This document shows, one piece after another, positions 33,013 to 42,550 of a DNA stretch of 64,000 bases; the first letter of the stretch is position 1; every line of letters starts with the position of its first letter. The stretch is from Hyaloperonospora brassicae (taxonomy: Eukaryota > Oomycota > Peronosporomycetes > Peronosporales > Peronosporaceae), in assembly GCA_947650285.1 (NCBI GenBank), contig CANTFL010000634.1:310001-374000 (forward strand). Direction: 5' to 3'. A program made the translations under genes and the position numbers. Under the pieces are notes generated by a model. It had not been told where the DNA came from. It worked only from the letters and a program-made list of their open reading frames with translations, and ran no database searches.

Positions 33013-33525
33013 TGCTGGCGATGCTAGCGGCTGTCATGGCGGAGCGAATGGCACGAGAGGGACTGCTGTAGGAAGCAGTCCAACCCGCAGCTCGTCCAAG
33101 AAGAGCAAAGGTACGTGAAGCGATGTTGCGGATGGAGGTTCTCGGTGTTGCCAGCCACGACAGTGTGTGGGCTGCATCGTGAGCTCCTGCACCGTCACAC
33201 CTGTGCAGCCGCCTCCATAGCCACTCGAGCCATTGGACAGAGAGTCGATGGTAGCAAGAAGCACAGGCTTGTTGCTGCCCTCGATCTGCTGTCCACATAA
33301 TAGAGTCCCCACCAGTTGGCAACAACAACAGCAGCACCAGCAGCACAAACACTTGCATCATATTCTCCTTCTTCTCGGCTCGCTCATCACGTCACTTACA
33401 AGGAACAAACCGTCACGACGTCACGTACAGAACCGAGGCCACTTGCTCGTGCACGATCGCCGCGTTGCCGCCTACCGATCGATGGCCAGCCACCAATGGA
33501 CCGATCAATCGCCCGCTGTCGCTGC
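33013..33525. other. Convergent intergenic spacer
   Basis: Lies between the 3' ends of poly(A) polymerase (plus) and enoyl-CoA hydratase (minus). A CAACAACAACAGCAGCACCAGC stretch is near 33318. Nothing else seen; presumably both 3' UTRs. Confidence 0.5.
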
Positions 33526-34536
33526 TCACTCGTTGGTAAACTCGGGCGTGCGCTTCTCGACAAACGCCGCCATGCCCTCTTTCTGGTCCTTGGTCGCAAA
33601 CGAGCTCCAGAACAGGCGGCTCTCAAACTTGATGCCTTCCTGCAGCGACTGCTCGTGCGCGGCGTTCACGGCCTCTTTGGCCATCTTGACCACGGGCTGC
33701 GAGAAGCCGGCGATCTGCTTCGCCAGCTCGAGCGCCTTGTCCAGCAGCTGGTCGGCCGGCACGACCCGCGCCACGAGGCCGTCGCGCTCGGCCTGCTGCG
33801 CGTCAATCAGGCGGCCCGTCAAGATCATGTCCATGGCTTTGGCCTTGCCCACGGCCCGCACGAGGCGCTGCGTGCCGCCGCCGCCCGGGATCGTCCCGAG
33901 CGTGATCTCGGGCTGCCCGAACTTGGCCGAGTCGCCGGCGATGATGAGGTCGCACAGCATCGCGAGCTCGCAGCCGCCGCCCAGCGCGTAGCCGTTCACG
34001 GCCGCGATCACGGGCTTCGAGACGGTCGCGAGGTCGCCCCAGTCGGCCAACATGTTGCTGCGGTAGACGTCGACGAACGTCCGGGGCGCCATTTCCTTAA
34101 TGTCGGCGCCGGCCGCGAACGCTTTGGCGCTGCCCGTGATGACAATAGCGCCGATGCGGTCGTCCGCGTCGAACGCGTGGGCCGCGCCGTTGAGCTCCTG
34201 GAACAACGCGTTGCACAGCGCGTTGAGCGCGTGCGGCCGGTGGAGCGTAATGAGCGCGACGTTATCGCGGATCTCCGTCCGAATGTGCTCGTACTCGGCT
34301 ACAGACAGGATAGCACATCCGCGTAGAACACGGGATAGTCATGGACAGGATAGTGAGTACAGGATAGGGGAGCAAAGAGAAGCGGGTGCGATCGGGTGGC
34401 GCTGACAAGAGACAAGCGCGTGTGCTGCAAGAGGCAGTGCTGTGGAATGGAGAAACATGACGAGCGTACGTGTCGAGGCGAAGCTGCGGCGACGGACGGC
34501 CGAGAGCACGGAAGACGGGGCGCGACGAGTGAACAT
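33526..34536 (-). CDS. Mitochondrial enoyl-CoA hydratase
   Basis: Two exons: 34470-34536 and 33526-34298, intron 171 nt (GTACGC donor, CTGTAG acceptor, phase 1); 279 residues. It hydrates trans-2-enoyl-CoA in fatty-acid beta-oxidation (crotonase superfamily). Exon 1 encodes a typical mitochondrial presequence ([20 protein letters not shown]). The enzyme body has [11 protein letters not shown] (oxyanion hole), [12 protein letters not shown] with the first catalytic Glu, and [20 protein letters not shown] with the second. Length fits the ECHS1 type. Splicing a leader exon to the enzyme is needed to give the full N-terminus; without it the frame starts inside the domain. The intron holds three or four GGATAG-containing short repeats. 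Confidence 0.93.
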
Positions 34537-35506
34537 GGTGGAGGCCGTGACAGAGATGATGGGCGTGTCGAAACGTCGGCCTCTCGCGCTCTTAATACTG
34601 TGTGTCTGCGGATTGGCTTTTTATAAAATGAGCGCGAGTGGGAGTGAGGAACGACGTGAATGGGCTCTCGTTTCGCCTGAACTTGAAGTGGCGCGAGATC
34701 CGCTCGTGCGACAACACGCGCGACAGAGCGGCTGTCCGCAATAAATGTGGCGTTCATCAATGTGGATGTTTTGATGCATTCGTTGTTGATCGGCGGTATC
34801 GTCGTGATGGCGGCGGACAGAACCGGTATTTTGAGTACTGGGATAAACGTGCCCCTCGGTCTGTGGTTACTCTGACGGTGGATAACACCCACGGGTTTGC
34901 GCTCGAAACGTGGGTGGTGGTCTCGGTGACACTACTACTTCTTGGGATCAAGAGAGAATTGGGTCGCACGGTGTTATACTAAGAACAGCAGATGCACGAG
35001 TCTCGTTCTTTCGTGCATCTCTGCACGTTGGACGCAACTATTGCAATGTAGTGGGTGGCCAATGTACTCGATAGGCACGAACATCTACAGTTGCTCTTGT
35101 CGTGAGAGTTGTTGCATCGGCAAACCCGACTACTGTCAGCCTCTCGTCCTTTTGCACTTACTCGCAAGCACATTTGCTTACACGCTTTTGTGTTGTTGCC
35201 GATCACGCGCTGACCATATAAGATTGCGTTCACGGAGGACAGAGTGCATCATGAACTACGAAAGTCAATGAACTCGATGCGAGCCGTGTTGTTGAACCCT
35301 TTTGCCACTTGCGTGTGTCACATGCGATCGCAACGTTCCATTTCTCGGACCGAGATCTGATCCCAAGCCATATTATCTGAGTCTCGTTGCCGCGTACTAT
35401 CCATTATCACAGCCTCGACACACAATCCCTTCGACCCAGCTCGCGTTAGAAACGAACCGATCCACGCGCCTTGCCGGTTTCAACGCTTTTATTCGTTTCT
35501 ATCGCC
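34537..35506. other. Divergent intergenic region
   Basis: Between the starts of enoyl-CoA hydratase (minus) and the RPAP2-like gene (plus), so it should carry both promoters. A small plus frame 34535-34744 (69 codons, [15 protein letters not shown] then a hydrophobic segment ALLILCVCGLAF) could encode a single-pass membrane peptide, but it has no supporting evidence. Confidence 0.4.
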
Positions 35507-37652
35507 ATGACCAGCATCCAGGGCTCGAATGTCCACGAAGCGTTCGCGCTCATGGCGACGCTCTTGGCCCCGCGCGTGTCCATGCGGTACCTGAACCTGT
35601 GCAAGAAGCTGCTGCAGCGTCGGCAGATGGAGGAGGTCTTCGAGGAGCGCGCGGCTGCCAAGCGCTGCGCGTTCCCAGGCTGCGCGCAGCTGCTCGCGAC
35701 GTGCGTGGCGTGTTTTTATCGAATCATCGCTCGTTGGGCTGCTTTTCACCCAATCATGGGCTTGCTTATGCTTTGTCTTGTGTTGACTATGCCGAGCAGC
35801 ACCACCGGCAAATTTCGGGTCTCGTTGGCGCGTCACGAGATTTATGAGGCCCGATACGAGCGGCAATTCTGCTCCCAAATCTGCCATAAGGTATTGCTAT
35901 GTTTATGGATTGACTTGTAGTGTACGTGCATTCAGTTACTTGAAACAATTACAGATACATAAATCCTTGATGTATGATTATGTAAAAGGACATGACTATG
36001 TTTCTACATTGTCGTGTACTTATTGTATAGTCTCGGCTTGTGTGTTGTCGGTTCAACATGTGTCGATAACTACACGAACATTTTTGGGCGGTGAGGTCTT
36101 GACGCTGACTGTTTTTGCTGTCTGTGTCTACGCTTGTGCTTTATTTTCTTGCAGAGAGCTCGAGTGTTGCTGGCAACACTGAACCAGAAGCCACCGCAGT
36201 TGGTTCCGTCGATTGTGGAAGTGTTCGGCACGGATCAGCCCAATCCACTTGACTATGAAGATGAAGACGGCGACAACAACATTAAAACAAAGGCAAGTGC
36301 TGACGCTGGAGACGCGGGAGTCGAGAAGTCCGAGCCAATGCCGAAGGTCCGATTGGCTTGGGCCAAGACACAAGATCTTGGTGTTGTGGAACGGAGGCAC
36401 TCGACAGCACGTCCGATGTCGGCTGGTGTTCGTGGTGGGTATGGTCATGCGCCTAGTGCTTTATCGGCATTGAAAGGTGGCGTTTCGTCCACGTTGAAGG
36501 AGAATGAAGCGCCGACGCAGGTGGACCGCAGCTTCCCAACGCGGGAGCAGGCGACGCTGATTGAAGGCTACGTGTTTCCCGCACACAAGCAGAAATTGGC
36601 GAAGAAAGTGGAGAAGATTGTCAAGAAGAGTCAAGAGGAAGGTGACGATGACGACGATATTGTGGTCAGCGACAGCGATGAGAGCGATTTGGCTGCCAGT
36701 GATGTGTCTTCCGCTGGCAGCTTTGAGATTTCTGATTTCGATGACGAAGAAGTGGTGACTCTGAATGATCTGCCACTGTTCAGCCACCTCTGGGGCTTGC
36801 TGTCTAGCTGGATCACCCACGACACGACACTCTTTGTTGCAGGCAAGCCTATGCTTGCCAAGAAGTGGGACAATGATGAGTTGGAGTTTCTGCCTGAAGG
36901 ATTGGACAAGGCTGAGGTTGATGCTGCGCGCCGCCGTGCACGTCAAATTCGTTCGGAGAGGTGGAACTCGCTTTCGCTCATGCTACGCCGTCCACTGCCT
37001 CAAGTCGCACTCAAGCTGAAACTTGACAGCGATCGTTTTGCCAACCACCGCATTGATAGGATCACAGAGACGTTCGCACTTCGTGACGCCATCGACACTC
37101 GGAATGCGCATCAGGTATGTCGTCTCATTGACAGCTAGACAATATGGCTTGGCTTGACGGTCTGTTGTGCTAGTGGATTTGCATTGCAACAATCTTGATG
37201 CTTGTAGTTTACGACGTCAAACTCGACGAGCTCTTGGATGGAGAGCGCAGGTGAGTTCACCGGTCTATTGTCATCGACAAAATCGAATGGCAGACTCTGA
37301 TGCTCACGTGACGTTGCCATGTAGCGAGCAAGTGAAGTCGCTGACCAATCTGGACGCGTCGGAGCTTTGCCAGTTGCTGCAGTTGTTCTATGATGTGCGA
37401 AAAGATAGCGACGTTGCTGTTGACACGGATGTGGCTCCTGTGGCCGAGGTGGAGGTAATCGATGAGAATGCAGCAAAGGGAGAAGAAGAAGCCAAAGACC
37501 AGACATTTTGCCGAAAGTGCCGTCGTGCAAAAAACAAGTGTGTCTGCGCTATACGTGCCAAAGCTCCAATCGACGAATCGAGTATCCCATTGGAAGAGAT
37601 GTTACAGGAGGCACTCGTGTTACGTGACGAGTTACTCCGTCCAGACGATTAG
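35507..37652 (+). CDS. RPAP2/Rtr1-type RNA polymerase II CTD phosphatase
   Basis: Five exons: 35507-35700, 35800-35890, 36155-37114, 37174-37250, 37325-37652; 549 residues with matching phases. Rtr1/RPAP2 proteins remove Ser5 phosphate from the polymerase II CTD and help polymerase import. The zinc-binding pattern is present: KRCAFPGCAQLL, then after exon 1 GKFRVSLARHEIYEARYERQ, FCSQICHK. The middle is acidic (DDDDDIVVSDSDESD) and is followed by a conserved-looking helical region. The C-terminus has a second Cys group, FCRKCRRAKNKCVC, not part of the classical motif. Start chosen at the ATG 35507 (MTSIQGSNVHEAF); the frame before it has only a TTG. Exon 4 (WICIATILMLVVYDVKLDEL) is the least certain; it was chosen because it alone keeps the frame into exon 5. 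Confidence 0.82.
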
Positions 37653-38784
37653 TTCGGACCATAAAGTCTGAGCTGGTGTAGGACCGGAGGAGACCGCGTC
37701 GAGTTTTAGGGCTCTATCGGATGTTGCGCGCGTTTCCTCGCGAGTCGGATAAGGTAAACAAAACGTGGTCATGAGCTCACTTGGCACTCGCTGCTTTCGT
37801 GTTGTTGTTCTTGAAGGCTCGTGAAGCGCATTGATGCACATGTGTGCCAGGTGGGATGATTTAGTGTGAAGCTGTGAGCTTATTCTTATCTCCTAGTGTC
37901 GAGTTGCCATTGCTTGTAGACACCCGAATGCAACATGAAGCCAGCAGAAGAGCAAGTTGACACCTGCTTGTGACTGCGTCCAGGTTGCCATCAGCGTACG
38001 TCATTCGGTCGGAGTAAAGCTGCCGAGATTGCTTGTGACAAGTCCGTCTACAGTGATAACGCTGACCACATATCGTGGTGGTCAGCTTGCCGGCCAGTCG
38101 ATGAAAGTGCGGGCGGATGTGGCTGAGTGATGCGGCGCCTCGAGTATCTCCATGGGAAGCGATGATACTGGATGTCGATAGAGCGCCATTGAACTTCTAC
38201 GAGGGGTTTCCCTACGACAGGATGACCTCTTTACTTGCTATGCTGATGAGGTGTGCCATTGCGTTGCGGTAGTCCGACTAAGCAAGACGTGACTATAGTG
38301 CAGTCTATGAAGTTACAGGGTCAAAGTGGCAAAGACAAGGCAAGAACACGATGTTGAGGTGCTAGTGAACCAGGTAAACGGACGCAAAACTCACCGTGCG
38401 AAGCGCGTGCAGCAAGTAATGCCACGAGCTACAGCTCGCAACTGATGTACAAAGATGACTGGAACGGTCGCCATTTGGTTGTGAAGCGTTTGCATCGCGT
38501 GATTCTGTCGCCAAGGAGCGATCGCATCGTGTACACCAGAAAGCCGTGTGCTGTTTGCGCTGGAATCGGACCGATGCTTTGTTGGTGGGGCGTTCGGGGC
38601 ATTGCCTCGTCGTCGTGACGGAGGCCATGTCACGCAATCGCGACCAGTGCAAAGCCAGCTGCACTAAGTCCAAAGGATAGCCACAAACGAAGAGCTCGAG
38701 GCATATCACACAAGCACATGCATGTGTGCAACACTGTGTTCATGCAAATCACTCAATTATTACCCATACTAGTCGCTCAAGCGC
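37653..38784. other. Intergenic region, no gene recognised
   Basis: Convergent spacer between the RPAP2-like gene and TRM112. A plus frame near 37990-38127 without ATG reads partly like protein (VAISVRHSVGVKLPRLL) but stands alone. Both 3' UTRs lie here. Confidence 0.45.
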
Positions 38785-39598
38785 TCACAATTCGTCTTCT
38801 TCGAGCAGCATATTGGGCACAGCATTAGACACGGGGTAGCTACGTCCGCAGTTTCGACACAGCAGCTCGCCCTCTACGATATTCGTCTGCATCGACCAGC
38901 AACATGACAAGATGTCAGCCCACACCGCAACAAACAAACGACGACTTGGCACCCAATCCAGAACGCCATCACATCATACTTTGCGATCTCGCAGCAACAA
39001 CCCTACTTACGTCAAAGAGGACGCGATGGATCAGCTTCAGCAGGTCTTCTTGCTCTGCTAAGTCATCGATGGAAATCTGCTCTGGCAAGATCGGGACGTC
39101 CGGATGGTTCAACTATTGCAACAGGAGCCGATGGTACGCTTTCCATGTGAGCATATCGTGTGCCATGTTGAGCACCTCCAGCAATAACGACACGTACCTC
39201 CTTTGTGGTGTAGCACAGAGCCGAGTAGTCGATCGATCGCATAATGTGCAGCATGAACTTCTTGCTGTACTGCGTCTCCAGCACCACGACGCCGTCCATC
39301 TCCGGTGCAATCTGCCATCATTAGAGTTCATCGTAAACCTGCCACGCATTAGAGTCCACTACCGTCCACATGGCGTAGCGAGCGGATACACCGGACGTAC
39401 ACTCAGTGGAAAATTCAGTGGACGGCCGTCCGTCACGCGTCCAGCCGTGTCAGCGCATGCCTTTCGATAGGAGCAGACGCAAGCGAGAACAGCATACACT
39501 CATTGTCAATCGCACTGCAACAACAGATACCACACGCAGTTGCTGCAGTCGGTCACCTTGACGTGGCACACGAGCATATTATGGGTCAGCAGTCGCAT
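38785..39598 (-). CDS. TRM112 methyltransferase activator
   Basis: Five short exons: 39557-39598, 39401-39460, 39198-39311, 39011-39112, 38785-38886; every junction is phase 0 with GT-AG borders, total 139 residues. Trm112 is the small zinc-binding partner that stabilises tRNA, rRNA and release-factor methyltransferases (Trm9, Trm11, Bud23, Mtq2). The start MRLLTHNMLVCHVK is the family N-terminus; then NFPLS, the helix YSKKFMLHIMRSIDYSAL, and the C-terminal part VEGELLCRNCGRSYPVSNAV, PNMLLEEDEL. The size matches human and yeast proteins (about 125-135). No single exon exceeds 38 codons. It is head-to-head with the GNL3 gene, 364 bp apart, which suggests shared control of ribosome-related genes. 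Confidence 0.9.
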
Positions 39599-39962
39599 CG
39601 TTAGACGTCAGGTGGAGAATCGCTCACTTTTGAGCTTTTCCGCCGTTGCGTGACTTGGTCTTAGTAAGCGGACGTGCACTTGGTGTATGTAAGTGGCCGA
39701 GGGTCTCCTCTACCACACGAATCCGCGTGTCGTACACAAACGACTGGACTGCAGTGCCTATCGAGCACCATCCACGTCCACTTGAGCTCAAGTGCCAACT
39801 GCGTCTCGAGTGGACAAGTACCACCTGCAAGTCAAGAGCTGCTCCTCCTTACATTCGATCAGCCCATTGCTACGTACGCTTTGCAATTCGTCTGTACGTA
39901 CGTGACGGACCAACTAACAGACCAACTGTCAGTCGCTTGACGCTTCGGCCTCGTCCAGTGCA
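39599..39962. promoter_or_regulatory. Shared TRM112-GNL3 promoter region
   Basis: The only space between two head-to-head genes, so both promoters must lie here. A minus frame 39624-39830 ends in a basic, protein-like stretch (YDTRIRVVEETLGHLH, then KTKSRNGGKAQK) but lacks an ATG start and is probably chance or an upstream reading frame. No clear initiator element was identified. Confidence 0.4.
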
Positions 39963-41515
39963 ATGGTCAAGAAGAAGGGAAAGTCGAAGCGCTTATCGCT
40001 GCACAAGAAGTACAAAATCGCACGCAAAGTGCGTGAGCACAAGCGACAGGAGCGCAAGTCGGACGCGAAACACGGCCACCAGTCGTCCAAGAAGAAAAAA
40101 GTCCCGGGCATCCCCAACAATTGGCCGTTCAAAGAGGAGCTGCTGCTGCAAGTGGAGCAAGCGCGACTGGCCGAGATCGATGCCCAGCGACAGGCGCAAC
40201 AGCAGCGCAAGGACAGCAAGAAGAAGGCCAAGCTGCATGCTCAACTGGCGCGCAGTAGCGCGAATGCTGTGGCGCCCGTGACGCCGCTGAGCGTCGAGAT
40301 GCAGGCGAAGAAGGACCTCAAGCACGCGGTCCAAACTGCCGACGTGGTGCTCATTGTGCTGGACGCGCGGGATCCCCAGGGCTGTCGCTCGCTGTCGCTC
40401 GAAGACGGTCTTGTGGCCAAAGGTCAGAAGAAGGTCGTGCTTGTGCTGAACAAGGTGGACCTCATCTCCTCCGAGACGGCGCAGAAATGGGTCGCGTACT
40501 TGCGTCGCTTCCACCCGACGATCCCCGTGCGTGCACTGAACGCCAAGGTCTCGGACAGCTCGAAGAAGACCAAGCAGGAAAAGGGTCACAAGGCGCTCTA
40601 CGACCGCCAGCAAGAGATCAGCGGGATGCGGGATAACGGAGACGTGCAGCCACTGCGAATCTTCCTCGACGAGTTGGCCAGCTGCAGTGATGAGCCTGCA
40701 CGTGTGGCAGTCATCGGGTACCCGAACGTGGGCAAGAGCACGCTCATCAACTCGATCAAGCGTCGACAGGTAGTCAACGTGTCAAGCAATCCGCAGTCCA
40801 CCAAGACGGCTCAGGAAGTGCGTTACAGTGACAAGCTTGTGCTAGTGGACTGTCCTGCGCTGGACCCGGACTACAGCGACGAGTCCGCTGCGATCATGCG
40901 TCATGGCATTGCTGGTGTGTTTGTCGAAGACCCTGTACCTGTCGTCAAGAGCGTGATTGAGCGCGGGGATGCCATGAACATCATGCAGACGCTCCAGATC
41001 CCTGTGTTCCGGAATGACGAAGAGTTCCTCACGAAGCTAGCGATCAAGCGCAGCCTCTTCCGTAAAGGTGGCGAGCCAGACATCCTCATGGTAGCCCGCA
41101 CGTTCCTGCAGAACCTTGGCAAGAACGTCCTCAGTCCGTCGTGTCTGCCACCAGCCAAGTCCAAGTCAAGGTTCGAGCTGCCCGACTGGTTCAAGAAGCT
41201 GGACCTTGCTAAGGTTCGTTGGTCGTCTCTATCTTCTTCGTTTTGGCATTGACCGTAACGTTCGCTTGTTATTTTGCACAGCTTCCCGAGGCCGAGACAC
41301 TCCTGTACCGCTCCAGCACAACTGGCCATCAGCGTGTGCTCACGTTCAAGCCAGCCCCTGTCTCTCATGCTGCAGGTGATACCACGGAATACGACCTCAT
41401 CATGGGCGAGCTGCCCGAAAATGACGGCCTGACATCGGAAGACGAAGACGAGGAGGACGATGCCGACATGGACGAGGAGGGAGAGGAAGAGATGAATGAC
41501 GAGGAGGAGGAATAA
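39963..41515 (+). CDS. Nucleostemin/GNL3-type nucleolar GTPase
   Basis: Two exons, 39963-41213 and 41282-41515 (68-nt intron, phase 0); 494 residues. It belongs to the circularly permuted YlqF/YawG GTPases acting in 60S ribosomal subunit biogenesis in the nucleolus. The N-terminus is strongly basic (MVKKKGKSKRLSLHKKYKIA), as in nucleostemin/Grn1. G motifs are in permuted order: G4 NKVD (about residue 166), then G1 GYPNVGKST (about 256), and a G3-like DCPAL. The usual Gly of DxPG is Ala, comparable to the atypical G3 of nucleostemin. The C-terminus is a Glu/Asp-rich tail. The coding strand has strong G/C third positions. Confidence 0.92.
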
Positions 41516-41730
41516 ACCGGGCACAGCTGCTGCTTGGGACCAGGGGCGGGATCATGGACAGCCGGTTGTAGAATGATGCAGCGCGTCACTGTTTCGTCTT
41601 AGATCGATCGATGTATGTACTTATTAATCTTGAAGCGCTGCCGTGGCACAGCAGGTGTGTCTGTTCCAATGATAGTCTGGTGCTTCAATTGCAGGCGTCT
41701 CCAACTCGTCATCGGTTCATCGCCGTTGGT

Positions 41731-42446
41731 CTAGAAGGCTGTCTTCGACACGGTGTGCACTTCTGTTGATCCAACCGCCGACGCTCGGGCTATTTGACGA
41801 GACGCGAACGAACCGCTCGCTGTCTGATGCTGGTCCCAGATCCGGTATTGCGTCACTTGCACCATGAAGCACTGACACGAAACGAGCTGTGCGCGGTAGA
41901 CGCAAGCTGGCTGGTCATCAACACCAGAGACGGACGCACGGAGCCGTGTGACCAGGCACGTGCTGTTGCAGTAGAACATCAAGTCGATTTGTTATGTTGG
42001 GGCATCCATTGCAACGCCACCATCTTGACCGCCGTACATTTGTCCGTCCACGATGACCATCCAGTCTCCAATCATGATGCTCGCACACCTGCATCACCTA
42101 CATCATGCCGCTGTAGGCAAATGCATCCACCGTTACCGCACCGCCAATACCACTTCGTCGCGCCACTCGGTCTGGCCGGCAAGCTGGTCGTCGAGACACG
42201 GCCTGTGCAACGCCTGTTCTGCAGAAATAGGATGTTGCGAGCACGGTAGTTGCTCCGACTACATGCAGTGGGCTGATGACAACATGAATGCAGTCACAGA
42301 GCCAATGTCCTTGCACCGCGTCCAAATATGCACGTTGGCATAGATGGCAACGAGGAGTGTGGACTGCAGAGTGATGGGCCGGAGACGACGGACCGCGTCG
42401 ACCCTTCCCACTCCGTGCCAAACCAGTTGAGCTCGTGATCGTCCAT
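41731..42446 (-). CDS. Unidentified four-exon gene
   Basis: Modelled exons: 42317-42446, 42137-42218, 42038-42088, 41731-41962; introns 98, 48 and 75 nt with GT-AG borders; phases match throughout and give 164 residues. Supporting points are that protein-like segments in different frames join cleanly: MDDHELNWFGTEWEGSTR; ALHRPCLDDQLAGQTEWRDE; IMIGDWMVIVDGQ; and YRAQLVSCQCFMVQVTQYRI. I do not recognise the family. The 48-nt intron is short and exon 1 could end elsewhere. The end is Ser/Ala-rich. It lies just downstream of the TMF1-like gene on the same strand. The region might instead be a decayed gene. Confidence 0.4.
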
Positions 42447-42550
42447 CTCGACTGTGAGTCGTTGACGTTTGCATTTACGCGTCAGCCAAGTAGAACGGGA
42501 CATTGCGATAAGTACCGGCAAAGCTTACCCTTCACTTCCCCACCGCTGCG

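Noticed and set aside
34442..34744. 100-codon plus frame with a hydrophobic segment upstream of enoyl-CoA hydratase
   Set aside because: Overlaps the hydratase leader exon on the other strand and begins at a non-ATG codon; only a 69-codon ATG version remains possible, and I noted that in the spacer entry.
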